DNA of 64,000 nt from Raphanus sativus (GCF_000801105.2 NC_079515.1:19057407-19121406), one strand, 5' to 3'; counted from the stretch's first letter, positions 41,940-53,155 are shown. Made by a program: numbers and translations. Notes: generated from the letters alone by a model not told the origin.

Positions 41940-42600
41940 TATTATTTTCCTTTTTTCCCACACAAGGTTTTCCTTTTTTTTAACAAGTCAGTTTACGTTG
42001 ACTCTTTGACCTCAAATTTCCTTTTTTCTAACACAAATTTCCTTTTCTAAACTTAAGATTTCCTTTTATTCATTTTTTCAAATTAAAAGACACAAAATCT
42101 GAAGCGAGAAGTATACCAACAACTTTTGCATTTCGATTGGATACTAATTGGATTTTTTGGTCTATGTTCTGTTCAGATTTTTGGGTTTCCAATTTTATGC
42201 CTAACCCTAGGTACAAGATTAAAAAGAGTGTCGCAGAAACGATTGTAGCTTGCAACACACATCAAATATTTGTAGGTTTTTTTTTCAAATATGACCGAAG
42301 ATTTTAAGCCAAACACAAAATAACCAATGTTTTTTTTGAAACATTTTTTTTTTCCTATTCAAGAAAATGTCATAATTTTTTTTTCTTCGAAAATGAGTGT
42401 TTTACCTTATCATCTTCATCTTTACCAATTATTTACAATATTGTTATTGCCATCAATACACCAACCACCTGAACAATTAATTTGAATGTCTTAATGCACC
42501 AAAGTTTTGATTTTTACTCTTCACATCTCATTAATTATGCACACAAATCATATCTCTTTCACTTTCTTTTTAAATTTATTCAAAAACCAAGATTTTGATT
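41940..42600. other. Spacer upstream of the CAF1-like gene
   Basis: AT-rich with several T-runs. The minus-strand ORF 42070-42258 has no recognisable feature. Confidence 0.4.
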
Positions 42601-42629
42601 CCAAACTTTGTAAGGTTCATAGAGACATT

Positions 42630-43260
42630 GACGCTCATGATTCTTGAAGACTTTCAGAAGATTTCAGGAAGACTTTCAGAAGACTTTGTTAGATGTGTTT
42701 TCCATCAAAAAGACTTCTAGGAAAATTTTCTAACCTTCTTTTATTAAGAAAAAACCGGAAATTTCGGAGAAGACTTCTCGGATAAATATGTTAATTTTGC
42801 AATTGACCGATTTTTTCATAAATTTGACTTTTTGTAAAAGACTTTTCGGGAAGTTTTCTCGGGGAAAACTTCTATTGAAATCTTCTGAAAGTTTTCCGGA
42901 AGTCTTCTCACTGTCGCAAGAAGTCCGCGTGGATTAATTTTGCAATTGAAAAATAATAGTTTAGTGAGAAGATTTCTTGGAAAGTCCTCTCAAATTTTAT
43001 TCCAGATTTTAAGTCAAACTTTTGGTTACGAGAGAAGACTTCTAAATATTGTCAATTGCAAAAGTATTCCATGTAGACTTATTGCGACATTGAAAAACTT
43101 TGGGAAAACTTTCAAACCCGAGAAGATTCTATAAAAAGTCAAAATTTTGATAAACTTCGGTCAATTGCAATTTTAAGAAGTCTTCCTTCGTAAATTTGCA
43201 ATTGCAGAAATAACCTAAATAAAAGATTTCTTAAGAAGTCTTCTACGTTAATCTTTATTA
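42630..43260. repeat. Dispersed AGACTTC/GAAGTCTT motif cluster
   Basis: About 20 copies of GAAGACTT, AGACTTCT or the complement GAAGTCTT occur in 630 bp on both strands, often in stretches such as GAAGACTTTCAGAAGA. No coding frame. It may be a decayed fold-back or satellite-like repeat. Confidence 0.65.
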
Positions 43261-43389
43261 GACTTCAATTTTCTCCAATATTAAAACGATTTTTATATTA
43301 ATTTATATTTATTAGTCAATATTAGGACTCCTGAGTGAAATTCATAACTTAATTTGTGATACTTACGAAGTTATAAACATTTTTGTTTA

Positions 43390-43730
43390 TAATGTTTCTA
43401 GCAAATCCTAGATTAGAGGTTATGATTAAGGGTTTAGAGGTTAGGATTAAAGGTTTAGTGTTTTTTAAGTTTTAGTGTTTGGTGTTTTTTTGATTTAGTT
43501 TTTATGATTTATCCAAAAGTTTAGGATTTTGGGTTTAGAAATTAGAATTTATGGTTTAATGTTATTGCTAATGATATTACAAATATTTAAAACAATTATT
43601 TTTATTATTATTTATTTATTTTTACCTTTTATTTTAAAAACATAATATAACTTAATAATATTTTATTTTCTTTCTTACAAAATACTGAATATAAAATAAC
43701 AAAATACTATTGATTAGTGAACCCAAAAAT
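43390..43730. mobile_element. Partial MULE-like MITE with telomere-like interior, copy B
   Basis: It carries the same interior as copies at 36161 and 56571: TTTAGGATTTTGGGTTTAG-type motifs followed by ACAAAATACTATTGATTAGTGAACCC. The left terminus is not clear. Confidence 0.5.
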
Positions 43731-43842
43731 TCATCATATCATATGGGGCCGAAACCAAAATAACTCTGAAAGATGACCATCAATTAAATTGGACTGAATA
43801 AATTAAGTTTTCAACCTAAACAATTATAAAGGTCCTCTTTGT

Positions 43843-44761
43843 GGGGGTTATTGGTTCTAGTATTTTTGTGGATTTAGAAAAATGTTTTGGATTTGCAAAT
43901 CATTGACAAATCCCTTGATTTCAAAATCAAACAAACATATTTCAAAATCAAAGATTAGATTTCAAAATCAAATTAAGTGGACTTTATAAATGAATGAAAT
44001 GGATTTGCAACTAATTCATCATCTTCATACGCTATATATATTTTCTTCTTCTGTAAAGGATCTGAAACCGAAGCATCTCGTGGACTAACAATAGATTCAG
44101 TAACCTCCCTAGGTTTCAAGACGTTGCTATTGTTAAAAACGGCATCTACGTATACTCCTCGCGTCTCACAGTTTCTACCATTTTTTCTCAGGCAGAGCAT
44201 GTATTCCAGAATTAGCAATCAATCTATCATCATCTCTAGAAACGGAGTTGGGCTTAGTAATCCAGAAAACAGTTTCTTCTATGTCAAGAGATTTATTGGT
44301 TGGAGTCTACTCAGATTTTGGATATGTTTGTCAAGGATGAGGACAGGAACATCAAGACTCAATCTGGATGAGGTTGTAGCCTAGGTGATGAGGTTGTAGC
44401 CTAGGTGATGTGGTTCAGTTTTGTCCTCGTGCAAGTGCAAATGTAGTAATCTGTTATTTTTATAAAATTTGAAGTTTAACCGATATAATACAAATCCAAG
44501 CAAAATAACAAGTTTTACCTCTGTATTTGTTTCTTTGTATTTTGATCCTAAAAATACTCACAAATCCATTGAAGTACAATTTCAAATCAAATACTTAAAC
44601 AAATCCTTGTAATTGAATAACACTTGATTTCAAAATCTATTTTAAAATCACAAACCAATAACAATAGATTTGAATATGAATTTTAAAATCATAAAACCAA
44701 TAACACTAGATTTGTTTTGAATTTGAAAATCCATTAAAATATGCAAACCAATAACACCCCC
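43843..44761. mobile_element. MITE-like element with GGGGGTTATTGGTT ends
   Basis: The left end GGGGGTTATTGGTTCTAG and the right end ...AACCAATAACACCCCC are inverted repeats. TTTGT occurs on both outsides (43838-43842 and 44762-44766). The terminal ~150 bp on each side contain matching GATTTGAAATCAAA-type sequence. The interior (about 44000-44450) is less AT-rich and may be captured host sequence. A related end, CAATAACACCCCCTTAG, is at 57731-57747. Confidence 0.65.
44364..44410. repeat. Tandem 20-bp repeat
   Basis: GATGAGGTTGTAGCCTAGGT occurs twice in a row (about 44368-44407). Confidence 0.9.
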
Positions 44762-44940
44762 TTTGTCTCAAATTTACCAAAATCACGCAAAACCAATTAA
44801 GAAAACGAGTCAACGCACGTGGGTTAATACCTGCTCACCAGAAAAAAGAAAAAAAAAAGGAAAAATTCAACTTTGGACGAACTCGGATCCAAGTCGATTC
44901 TAAGCTTTCCTAATCCAACACGGCCAAGTTTCGTCGCGTC

Positions 44941-44949
44941 TTTATATAA
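44941..44949 (+). promoter_or_regulatory. TATA box of the small gene at 45031
   Basis: TTTATATAAA lies 90 bp before the start codon, with a typical short A-rich leader between. Confidence 0.65.
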
Positions 44950-45030
44950 AACAAAACAAAACCAAACCTTTTTTCTTCTTCTTCATAAAATTTCAAAAAC
45001 CAAACAAAGAAAAATCTCTCTCCTCTTCTA

Positions 45031-45267
45031 ATGAATTCGATGTTCAGTCCCTTCGACGCCATGTCCGCAGAGATTATGGGGAAGAAAGTCACCGCTGCGT
45101 CTTATGTCTGCAACCCCTCTGAAAGCAACGCTGCTTCTTCCGGTGGTCAAACCGTGTCTTCTTCGCTGAAGAAAGACGAAAACGCTACCAGTATGGCGAA
45201 GAAGCAACCGAGGTATGCTCTGGAGCTCGACGGGATTCATTGCTTCGAGACCATTGTTCGTTCTTGA
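45031..45267 (+). CDS. Small wound/elicitor-type plant protein
   Basis: 78 residues, single exon. The N-terminus is MNSMFSPFDAMSAEIMGKK, the middle is Ser/Asn-rich and charged, and the end is RYALELDGIHCFETIVRS. From memory, this FAPELDGLHCFET-like ending marks a family of short plant proteins rapidly induced by wounding or by the Avr9/Cf-9 response, and members At1g32920/At1g32928 sit at the matching place next to GBSS1 in Arabidopsis. No signal peptide, membrane segment or known domain is visible; the biochemical role is unknown. A TATA box and A-rich 3' sequence support a real gene. Confidence 0.72.
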   Translation: MNSMFSPFDAMSAEIMGKKVTAASYVCNPSESNAASSGGQTVSSSLKKDENATSMAKKQPRYALELDGIHCFETIVRS

Positions 45268-45269
45268 TT

Positions 45270-45619
45270 CCAGCCAAGATTACACATCTTTTTTTTGTTC
45301 TATTCCATCATGTAAATACTCTTTCTGGAAAAAAGAAAAAATAAATAAATTCTTAATTAGAATCATCCTTTTGTGATTGATTCATCTGTGTTTCGTTTTT
45401 TAATTCTTAAATATGTACATATTCATATAAAAGTTAATTTTTTTTCTTTAAGCGAGAATCGATGAATCCTTGATTATCAAGTTAGGTTTGGGATTGATAG
45501 GCAAAAGATTGAGGGTTTAGATGATCCTGTAATGTTTAGCATGAACATCATCATTATCATAACCTACACCAATCCTCATCATAACAAGATGCTGAAGCAA
45601 TTTATAGTTTAGAAACTGG
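45270..45619. other. 3' region of the small gene
   Basis: Likely 3' UTR then AT-rich spacer. Nothing else recognised. Confidence 0.4.
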
Positions 45620-46745
45620 TGAGCCATATTGCTCCTTCTCCGCATCGTTGGTGTATTTCAAGCATCCTATCCACGGATTCGCGCAGCTCCAGCCGAATGA
45701 TGCTGCACAAGGGCTCGCTTCTTGACCCTTCCAGTCACAATCTGCACAACACTCATCTCAGTTAAACGTGATTCTTGAATCTCAATTGCTTAGTTGATGT
45801 GTTATTTGCTGTTTTTATCTTTTACCTAAGGATGATCTGCAGCAGAGGCTTCTATCATTATAACAAATTACGCTAATCATCATCCATAACAAGAAACTGA
45901 AGCTATACATTTAACTTGGCCAGAGAGCTTTTTATAGTTTAGAAACTGGTTTACGCTATTGCTCCTTCGCCTTTCTCCGCAGGAGCATTCTATCCACAGA
46001 TTTGCAGATTCCGCTGCCGCTCCTGTCAATAGATGCTGCACAAGGGTTCCCTGCTTGAACCTTCCACTCACAATCTGCACATACGAATCATCTAAACTTG
46101 ATTCTTGAATGTCGGTGGCTTAATTGATGTGTTATAGGCTGATTTTATCTTATACCTAAGGGTGTTCTGCAGCAGAGGTTTCTATATCCGATGTGTTCAA
46201 CATCCAGACCAATGAACCAATATCCTAAAGAGACATCTTCTTTTGCATATCGTGAAGTAGACATTGTGGTGAATCAACTAGTTTATGATGATTGTAAAGA
46301 GTTCGGTTCACCGAACTTCCAATACTACAGTTTAACTAACAGTCGATTTAAGTCAAAAGTTTCAAACAAACGACAGTTTCAAAAACTCTACTTGTGACCT
46401 ATGACAAATCGCCTAATGATTCCATTTTCTGTCTCTAATCTTTTCAATTCATCCCTTGGAAAAGCAAACACTTTTGTTACATCTGCTATGGATTCGAGAA
46501 AGAAGAGATGGTTTGTTCTTGTTGAACCTTTAGGAAGCCAAGTTCCTCTTATGGAGTCTCTTCGTTTCTGCTACTAAACGAAGTCATGATTCCCATCACA
46601 AAGAACATTCCAGGCCGCTCCTTGGATTGCTCTGCTACTGATTTTGCAACTTCTGGAGATCCATCTCCACCATCAGATCTTACCGCTTGAGCTGTGGAAA
46701 GTTCTACTTCAAGGGACGAAATCATCTTGTCCGATGGTCCTGTGG
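45620..46745 (-). pseudogene. GALT31A: Broken GALT31A-type beta-1,3-galactosyltransferase with duplicated 3' end
   Basis: Minus-strand remains of a Golgi galactosyltransferase that builds arabinogalactan-protein sugars. An upstream exon at about 46745-46500 reads LEVELSTAQAVRSDGGDGSPEV, then MFFVMGIMTSFSSR, followed by stops. An exon at about 46240-46154 reads [18 protein letters not shown] and [10 protein letters not shown], joined to a last exon (46080-45960: [24 protein letters not shown]) that runs into a premature stop. A second copy of the 3' end follows at 45855-45620 (SLCCRSSLDCDWKGQEASPC, then a frameshift before the C-terminus). The catalytic middle, including the DxD region, is missing. 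From memory the sequence matches Arabidopsis At1g32930, the next gene in the block. Confidence 0.8.
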
Positions 46746-46749
46746 ATGA

Positions 46750-47265
46750 AAAAAAGGAGGATCAGTACTGTATAAAGCCATCTATATTATCAGAAAAAAT
46801 ACATGTTTTAGTGAGACAAAGCCACTTTTCTTGATAACATTATGAACATGAGTTATCTGTCTCCTTCTTGTACATAAGAATCATACCAAACTGTGATTAA
46901 ATCGGTTGATGTAACACACACACAATACAAGGTTGTCTAATTGTCACTTGCTTTGCTCTTGCAATTAACAAGAGGGAAGTGATCCAGTTTGATCATTCTG
47001 CGACCTCTCTCATTTCTTTTAGAAGTGGCCGAAATCCTAAAGAAAGAAAAGGTGACCACAAAAACAAATGTAAGCATCACATTACTAAATATTACTTGAG
47101 CTTGGTTTATCTTCTGAAATTGCCTAACTGTGACAAAAGATCAAGCTTTTGGAACAGAACCAATAAAAGGCCAACTTGTAATAGGGAACCAAAGTTACTG
47201 CATCACCTTTTTAATAGAGTGATAAGACTTTGGATAGGTGTATGTCCCGAATTACTTGGAGATGA
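46750..47265. other. Upstream flank of the galactosyltransferase pseudogene
   Basis: No coding feature was recognised. The first exon of the galactosyltransferase (N-terminal membrane anchor) is not seen. Confidence 0.4.
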
Positions 47266-47417
47266 TGGTATTGTCCACGAGAATACTAGAACTCATGGTT
47301 GGACATGTGTTGGATGATGATTTGATGGACCCAAAGGCTACTAGTTCTTTGGTCGATGGGTGGTTTTTTCACAGAAAGAGGATGGGTTTTCCCTTAGTTA
47401 TTCACTACAGATGAGAT
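47266..47417. repeat. Host flank shared with 61327-61478
   Basis: 152 bp directly outside the gypsy left LTR are repeated almost exactly (two or three changes) outside the second gypsy copy, ending in the same GAGAT. Confidence 0.95.
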
Positions 47418-47683
47418 TGATAAGAACTTAGATGTTTATTGATTACTAACCGCCCAACCATTAAGCCCAATCTTGAGTCTCACAAATCGAAAAACAAGCC
47501 TTTCCAAGATTCCTCACAGAATGCCCTAATGAAACAAACTAACGAGCCTTCTATATCTAAGACTCGTATACAACTTTTCTATTTTTATAAATAGTAATAT
47601 TAGCCAGCTCATCACTTCTTTAAACTTCCTTATTCACGTTCTGTTTTTTCTTCCTTGTCACGTAAACCCTTAATGGCATATCA
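47418..47683 (-). repeat. 3' LTR of the gypsy element (left)
   Basis: 266 bp. It differs from the other LTR mainly by a deletion of about 29 bp near 47463 plus a handful of substitutions. Confidence 0.93.
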
Positions 47684-49029
47684 ATACCCCCGGGATGAAG
47701 AACGAGCTTGTCCTCAAGCGCAAAACTTGGAAATTGTTGTTTCAACTCTTTCAAAAGCATCCAAGAATTGTCATGAGAGGGTAAATTCTTCCAAGAAACC
47801 AAGACCTCCAAGTGACCTTCCTCATTATAACGTGTCTCTAACAACTCGTGGGGTTCCACCACCAATTCATCGTCATGAGATAAGATCGGGGGAAGTGGCA
47901 AGATTTTTTTCCCTTGACCAATCACTGGTTTCAACTGGGAAACATGAAAGACAGGATGCACTTTCGAATCAACTGGCAGCCGTAGTTTATAAGCCACTTG
48001 TCCAATCCTCTCCATCACCTCATAAGGACCATAATAGCGAGCTGCTAGCTTCTGGCATAGACGTCGGCTCACACTCTGCTGCCGATATGGTCGCAACTTC
48101 AAATACACCAACTGACCCACGTCAAAGACAAAATCTCTCCTTCTCTTATTAGCATTGTTCTTCATCACTTCTTGTGCACACAACAAATGCTGCTTCACGT
48201 CTGCTAACAACTCATCTCTCTCTTTTAACATCTTCTCCAACTCAAAGTTGTTCGTCGACCCTTCCTCAAAACGAAGCAAAGATGGTGGATCGCGCCCATA
48301 AACCATTTTGAAAGGCGTGCACTGAATCGCTGTATGGAAAGAGGTATTATACCACCGTTCAGTCCAAACCAAGTATTTTGCCCACGTTTTCGGGTGAGAT
48401 GAAGCAAAGCAACGCAAGTAAGTTTCGAGACAGCGGTTCAGTACCTCGGTTTGCCCATCTGACTGCGGGTGAAATGCTGTGCTGAAACGCAAACGAGTAC
48501 CAGATGCTTTAAAACAATCCTTCCAGAACCCACTGAGAAACACTTTATCTCGATCAGACACGATCGAACGAGGATATCCGTGCAATCTGACAATATCGTG
48601 AATAAACTTCTTAGCCACATCAGAAGCAGTAAACGGATGCTTCAAGGTCATAAAATGACTGTATTTACTCAGCCTGTCTACCACAACAAAGATGACAGTC
48701 ACACCTTGAGAAGATGGAAGTCCTTCAATGAAATCCATTGAAATATCTTCCCAAATCTGCTGCGGTATATCCAATGGTTGTAACAGTCCAGCTGGTGAGA
48801 GTGTACTATATTTGTGGGTTTGACACACTTCACAAGCCGCCAAATACTCTTGGATTTGCTTCCTCATACTACTCCAATAGAACACTGCTCGTATACGCTT
48901 CAGCGTTTTCAAGATACCAGAATGACCTCCTAACAAGCTATCATGATATTCTCGCAGTATTAATGGAATGTAAACAGAGTCCGAAGGAAGAACCAAACAG
49001 CCTTTATAGTAAAGCTTGCCCTGCAGCAT
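47620..49029 (-). CDS. Gypsy integrase with chromodomain
   Basis: 469-residue frame. HHCC zinc end (H...H...CEVCQTHK), DDE core ([37 protein letters not shown]), then a C-terminal chromodomain around EPHELLETRYNEEGHLEVLV followed by SWKNLP. Chromodomains steer chromovirus insertion to marked chromatin. The true protein is part of a larger polyprotein; an in-frame TAG at 49087-49089 cuts it from RT-RNase H. The frame start given here is just the first Met after that stop. Confidence 0.88.
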   Translation of the reverse strand: MLQGKLYYKGCLVLPSDSVYIPLILREYHDSLLGGHSGILKTLKRIRAVFYWSSMRKQIQEYLAACEVCQTHKYSTLSPAGLLQPLDIPQQIWEDISMDFIEGLPSSQGVTVIFVVVDRLSKYSHFMTLKHPFTASDVAKKFIHDIVRLHGYPRSIVSDRDKVFLSGFWKDCFKASGTRLRFSTAFHPQSDGQTEVLNRCLETYLRCFASSHPKTWAKYLVWTERWYNTSFHTAIQCTPFKMVYGRDPPSLLRFEEGSTNNFELEKMLKERDELLADVKQHLLCAQEVMKNNANKRRRDFVFDVGQLVYLKLRPYRQQSVSRRLCQKLAARYYGPYEVMERIGQVAYKLRLPVDSKVHPVFHVSQLKPVIGQGKKILPLPPILSHDDELVVEPHELLETRYNEEGHLEVLVSWKNLPSHDNSWMLLKELKQQFPSFALEDKLVLHPGGIDMPLRVYVTRKKKQNVNKEV

Positions 49030-49086
49030 TGCATAACCTGCTTTTACAGTCTCTCCACGGCTCAGTTTAGCAAGTAATCCTTGAAT

Positions 49087-50262
49087 CTATTCACTCTTGT
49101 CCAACTCTGCATATATATCTTGAACCTGTAATGACGATGGCAGTGTAAGAGCAAAGTAGCAAGACCTCACTTCCACTGCTGAATATTGAACTATGCGAGA
49201 CAGACCATCAGCAACCTTATTCTCTGTGCCCACTTTATACTCTATATCAAAATCGCAGCCCATGATTCTTGTCAACCACCTTTGATAATCCAATGTAACC
49301 TCTCTCTGCTCTAAAAGATATTTTAAACTTTGTTGATCTGTTCTGACAATAAATATTCTTCCCAGTAAATAGTGTCTCCATTTTTGAATTGATAGAACAA
49401 TTGCCATGAGTTCCCTTTCATAGATGGGTTTGAGCTGCTCCTTATCAGTCAAAGAATGACTGAAGTACGATATTGGATGTTTTCCCTGCATCAATACAGC
49501 CCCGAGACCATAACCTGAAACGTCTGATTCTATAATAAAGACTTGTGTGAAATCAGGAAGCGCCAAAACTGGTGTGGTAGTCATCGCCACTTTCAAAGCA
49601 TCAAACACAGACTGTGCGACCTGAGTCCACAAAAACAGCTCCTTTTTTAACAATTCCGTTAGAGGTTTAGCGATCATCCCATAACTCTGCACAAACCTTC
49701 GATAGTAACCCGTCAAACCAAGAAACCCACGCACATCTTTAACCGTTCTTGGGGTAGGCCACTTAACAACTGCTTCAATCTTTTGAGGATCTGTAGAAAC
49801 ACCACGCGCAGAAATACAATGACCAAGATACTCCACCTGTTGTTGGCCAAATGCACACTTTTTCTTATTAGCAAAGAGCTTATGTTTCTCAAAGACTTTG
49901 AACACTTCTTCCACATGCACGATATGCTCCTCCATTGTTGAACTAAAGACCAAGATGTCATCGAAAAATACCAACACAAACTTTCTCAAAAATCTTTGAA
50001 ACACCTCATTCATCAAAGATTGAAAGGTAGCTGGAGCATTCATCAAACCAAATGGCATTACTCTGAATTCATAGTGCCCCTCATGAGTTCGAAAAGCTGT
50101 TTTCTCCACATCTTCTTCTTTCATCCGGATTTGATGATAGCCAGACCTCAAATCCAACTTTGTAAAATATTTAGCGCCATTGAGTTCATCTAAAAGTTGA
50201 TCGATCATGGGAATAGGATACTTATCTGGAACTGTTGCTCTGTTTAACATCCCATAATCCAC
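49087..50262 (-). CDS. Gypsy reverse transcriptase-RNase H
   Basis: 391-residue frame. RT motifs: [28 protein letters not shown], and FFDDILVFS with the catalytic DD. RNase H follows ([30 protein letters not shown]). It is cut from the upstream gag-protease frame by loss of one base in an A-run (about 50287-50293) and from integrase by TAG at 49087-49089. It therefore cannot be made from one uninterrupted reading of this copy. Confidence 0.88.
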   Translation of the reverse strand: MDYGMLNRATVPDKYPIPMIDQLLDELNGAKYFTKLDLRSGYHQIRMKEEDVEKTAFRTHEGHYEFRVMPFGLMNAPATFQSLMNEVFQRFLRKFVLVFFDDILVFSSTMEEHIVHVEEVFKVFEKHKLFANKKKCAFGQQQVEYLGHCISARGVSTDPQKIEAVVKWPTPRTVKDVRGFLGLTGYYRRFVQSYGMIAKPLTELLKKELFLWTQVAQSVFDALKVAMTTTPVLALPDFTQVFIIESDVSGYGLGAVLMQGKHPISYFSHSLTDKEQLKPIYERELMAIVLSIQKWRHYLLGRIFIVRTDQQSLKYLLEQREVTLDYQRWLTRIMGCDFDIEYKVGTENKVADGLSRIVQYSAVEVRSCYFALTLPSSLQVQDIYAELDKSE

Positions 50263-52187
50263 ACAGAACCGCCAGCTTTTATCTTTTTTCGAACCAAAAG
50301 AACCGGACTTGAATAGGGACTATGACTTGGTCTTATGATACCAGTCTCCAGCATCTCTAACACACTCTTCTCCATAACCTCCTTATGCACCTGCGGGTAC
50401 TTGTAAGGTCGTACACTCACCATACCTAAACCAGGGTACAATGTGATGCCATGTTCATGACCCCGCACTGGTGGAAGCTCTGTTGGTTCTTGAAAAATGT
50501 GATCAAACTTCGCTAAAACAGCCCACAACTCCTCTGGCACTTCTTTACTAGCTTGTGACATTTTCAAGGATTTCATTGGTCGTTGGAGCAAAGGGTCACC
50601 CAACAAAGTTACCTGCTTGCCGTTATACCAGAATACATATTCATGTTTCTCCCTGTCGATCTGGCACTTCCCTAAAGTTCTCAACCAATGCATTCCCAGG
50701 ATGACATCAATATTTCCCAAGTCCAAGACGATAAAATCAGTTGTAAAAGTCACTCTTTGAAGATTTATCTGCACACTTCTGCAAACTCCTGTACCATTCA
50801 CGGAGACTCCCGTACCAAGCAAGACTTCCAAGCCTTGTGCTCTATCAATCTTCAGTTTCAACTGCTCTACCATCATTGGGGAGATGAAGTTATGAGTAGC
50901 CCCACTATCCAACATGACCACCATAGTATGTTTCTTGATGATCCCTTTTAATTTTGTTGTAGTAGGAGAATCAATCCCATAAAAAGACTGTAGCGAAATA
51001 GTCTTTAACTGCGGCTCCCAAACTATATCATCCTCATCCAGCTCTGCACTTTCAGCGTCAATAAGCTCCATATCCATGTCGTTAATCACTGTCAGCACTC
51101 GCAAAAACGCATTAGGACATACATGTTGTCTATTCCACTTCGCGTCACAAGTAAAACAATGCCCCAAGCGTTTCTTTTCAGCAATCTGAGCTTCTGTCAA
51201 ACGGAGTGTTGGTCTTGTATTTGTAGGTTGCTTTGTTTGCTGATTCTTTTCTTGTGGACTCTTCTCCTGCGGTGTCTGTTTCTGTTTCCATTCCGTGTGA
51301 GGAGTGAAACTAGAATAAGATTTTGACACATTTGATGGTCCTCCCACTTTACTGCTGCTACGTTGTTGCATCTCCTTTTGTACAACGCTAAACAGAGAAC
51401 TTGATTCCATCTGATAAGCCGTCGATATCATATCTGGCAAGTCAACTGGTTTGCACATAGTCACCACCTCACACATCTCGGGAGACAAACCATTCATAAA
51501 AATCCCTTCCTTCTGAGTATCTGATAAGCCAAAAACTTGAGTAGACAGATCTTCAAATTTATGTATATACTCAGCAACGTTTCCGGTTTGTTGAACATTG
51601 AAGAACGGTTGACTTGGATCTCGCAATTTCACCTTAGTGAATCTTGCAAACAACCGCTGCTTGAAGTCCATCCAATTCACAAACTGGTGCCTCATAATCT
51701 CACTATTGAACCAGCTCGAAACATCACCACTCAGACTCACCGAAACCAATTCAAGTTTCGTCGTCCCGCTGTAACCACCAATCCTGAAATATCTCTCCGC
51801 CAAGGCAATCCACCCATACGCATCTTCTCCATTGAACAATGGTAACTCAATACGACGTATCAAGCTATCACGATCATCTATCAATCGCGGTCTATCCGTA
51901 TCAGACCGAAGAGTACGACCAGGTTCCAGGTCATAATCACGTACTTGATTAAGACCGTTTTGCGGACTCTCCTTAAGATCGTCGATCACTGGTGGAACTA
52001 GAGCCTTCGTCAACAGATTGCAAAGTTCGGAAAACTTCTCCTCTAAGCTTGTCATCGAAGCTCGTAACTGCACTGTCGCTTCCTGCTGTTCGGCTAAGTT
52101 CGACGCCACTGTCTGAGCAAGCGATTCCAACGTCGTCGATCTAGTCATCATCACGATTGTTCGATCCAGAACGCTCTCACGCAGCAA
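50244..52187 (-). CDS. Gypsy gag, protease and start of RT
   Basis: 647-residue frame. Gag core ([32 protein letters not shown]), zinc knuckle-like [14 protein letters not shown], protease [17 protein letters not shown], then the first part of RT ([20 protein letters not shown]) up to LVRKK, where the frameshift occurs. It starts two bases inside the right LTR edge, so the leader is very short. Confidence 0.88.
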   Translation of the reverse strand: MLRESVLDRTIVMMTRSTTLESLAQTVASNLAEQQEATVQLRASMTSLEEKFSELCNLLTKALVPPVIDDLKESPQNGLNQVRDYDLEPGRTLRSDTDRPRLIDDRDSLIRRIELPLFNGEDAYGWIALAERYFRIGGYSGTTKLELVSVSLSGDVSSWFNSEIMRHQFVNWMDFKQRLFARFTKVKLRDPSQPFFNVQQTGNVAEYIHKFEDLSTQVFGLSDTQKEGIFMNGLSPEMCEVVTMCKPVDLPDMISTAYQMESSSLFSVVQKEMQQRSSSKVGGPSNVSKSYSSFTPHTEWKQKQTPQEKSPQEKNQQTKQPTNTRPTLRLTEAQIAEKKRLGHCFTCDAKWNRQHVCPNAFLRVLTVINDMDMELIDAESAELDEDDIVWEPQLKTISLQSFYGIDSPTTTKLKGIIKKHTMVVMLDSGATHNFISPMMVEQLKLKIDRAQGLEVLLGTGVSVNGTGVCRSVQINLQRVTFTTDFIVLDLGNIDVILGMHWLRTLGKCQIDREKHEYVFWYNGKQVTLLGDPLLQRPMKSLKMSQASKEVPEELWAVLAKFDHIFQEPTELPPVRGHEHGITLYPGLGMVSVRPYKYPQVHKEVMEKSVLEMLETGIIRPSHSPYSSPVLLVRKKIKAGGSVWIMGC

Positions 52188-52189
52188 TT

Positions 52190-52484
52190 TGATAAGAACT
52201 TAGATGTTTATTGATTACTAACCGCCCAACCACCCTCTTTTAGTCTCCACAAATCAGAGCACTAAGCCTAATCTTGAGTCTCACAAGTCGAGAAACAAGC
52301 CTTTCCAAGATTCCTCACAGAATGCCCTAATGAAAGAAACTAACGAGCCTTTTATATCTAAGACTCGTATACAACTTTTCTATTTTTATAAATAGTAATA
52401 TTAGCCAGCTCATCACTTCTTTAAACTTCCTTATTCACGTTCTGTTTCTTCTTCCTTGTCACGTAAACCCTTAATGGCATATCA
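52190..52484 (-). repeat. 5' LTR of the gypsy element (right)
   Basis: 295 bp and the intact length form. It is followed by TSD copy GAGAT at 52485-52489. The adjoining internal sequence on the minus strand (AATTGCTGCGTGAGAGCG) does not match a standard primer-binding site that I recognise. Confidence 0.93.
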
Positions 52485-52489
52485 GAGAT

Positions 52490-53155
52490 ATCCACGAGTG
52501 TAACCTTGTTTACTGATGGTTATGGTATTCGTGTAAGTAAAAGGGTCTTACGAATATTCACAACCGAATAAATAGAATAACTCTCTTTACGAGATTTTAG
52601 ATTTAAGTAGTCTATTGCTTAAGGCAAAACATGGGTACAACTAATGTTTATATACAAGAAACTAAAATTCCTAATACTTGATTGATGAAAATGATTGTTT
52701 TCTCTATTTCCAACTCTTTATTTTCATCATCCATTTCCAAGCCATTTATTGCCATTTCAGTTCGTCCAACTCACTTTTTTATCACACTGGATCTAACTGT
52801 CCATTTTTTATAATTTCTACTTGTCCAATCAATTTCCTATCTTAAAAAGTTTCTCCATTCGATTTCCTGACCAATCATTGTTGCTCCATACTCTACGAAG
52901 GCCATTTCATGGGCCATTTGTCTTTTCTCAGTCCAAAACCTCATGTACCAAACCAAATCGCTTTCCATAAAGTCCATAAGGTCGTGCATTGTCCCATTGG
53001 CTAACTGGTTTTTCATTGTCTTGAAATCCTTGAAGTTTAGGCTGCTCCAGATCGCATCATTGATATCTCATGGTTTTATGTGTGTCCATGATATAAGTCA
53101 TGTTTTAAAGTTTTTATGTATGTTTTGATTCTGTTATGAGTCATTATAAGTGCAT
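52490..53155. other. Spacer, possible LTR remnants
   Basis: No gene recognised. 52500-52680 has a LTR-like feel (repeated AT-rich with TATATACAAGAAACTA) without a partner. Confidence 0.35.

Larger units (their letters stand above)
47418..52484 (-). mobile_element. Ty3/gypsy chromovirus with both LTRs and TSD
   Basis: LTRs at 47418-47683 (266 bp) and 52190-52484 (295 bp) begin TGATA and end TATCA. The 5-bp target duplication GAGAT lies at 47413-47417 and 52485-52489. Coding is on the minus strand: gag-protease-RT start (52187-50244), RT-RNase H (50262-49087), integrase-chromodomain (49029-47620). One frameshift and one stop separate the three frames. The C-terminal chromodomain places it among chromoviruses; short LTRs suggest the Reina lineage, which is a guess. 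The left LTR lacks about 29 bp present in the right one. Confidence 0.95.

Noticed and set aside
42630..43260. AGACTTC cluster as a CRISPR array
   Set aside because: Irregular spacing, motifs on both strands, plant genome; not a repeat-spacer array.
46191..46397. 68-residue plus-strand ORF
   Set aside because: Antisense to the galactosyltransferase pseudogene exon (minus strand).
47655..48152. 165-residue plus-strand ORF, duplicated at 61716-62213
   Set aside because: Antisense shadow of the gypsy integrase-chromodomain frame; its conservation follows from the duplication.
49087..49089. TAG shared by both gypsy copies as evidence for programmed readthrough
   Set aside because: The copies arose by DNA duplication, so a shared stop carries no independent support.
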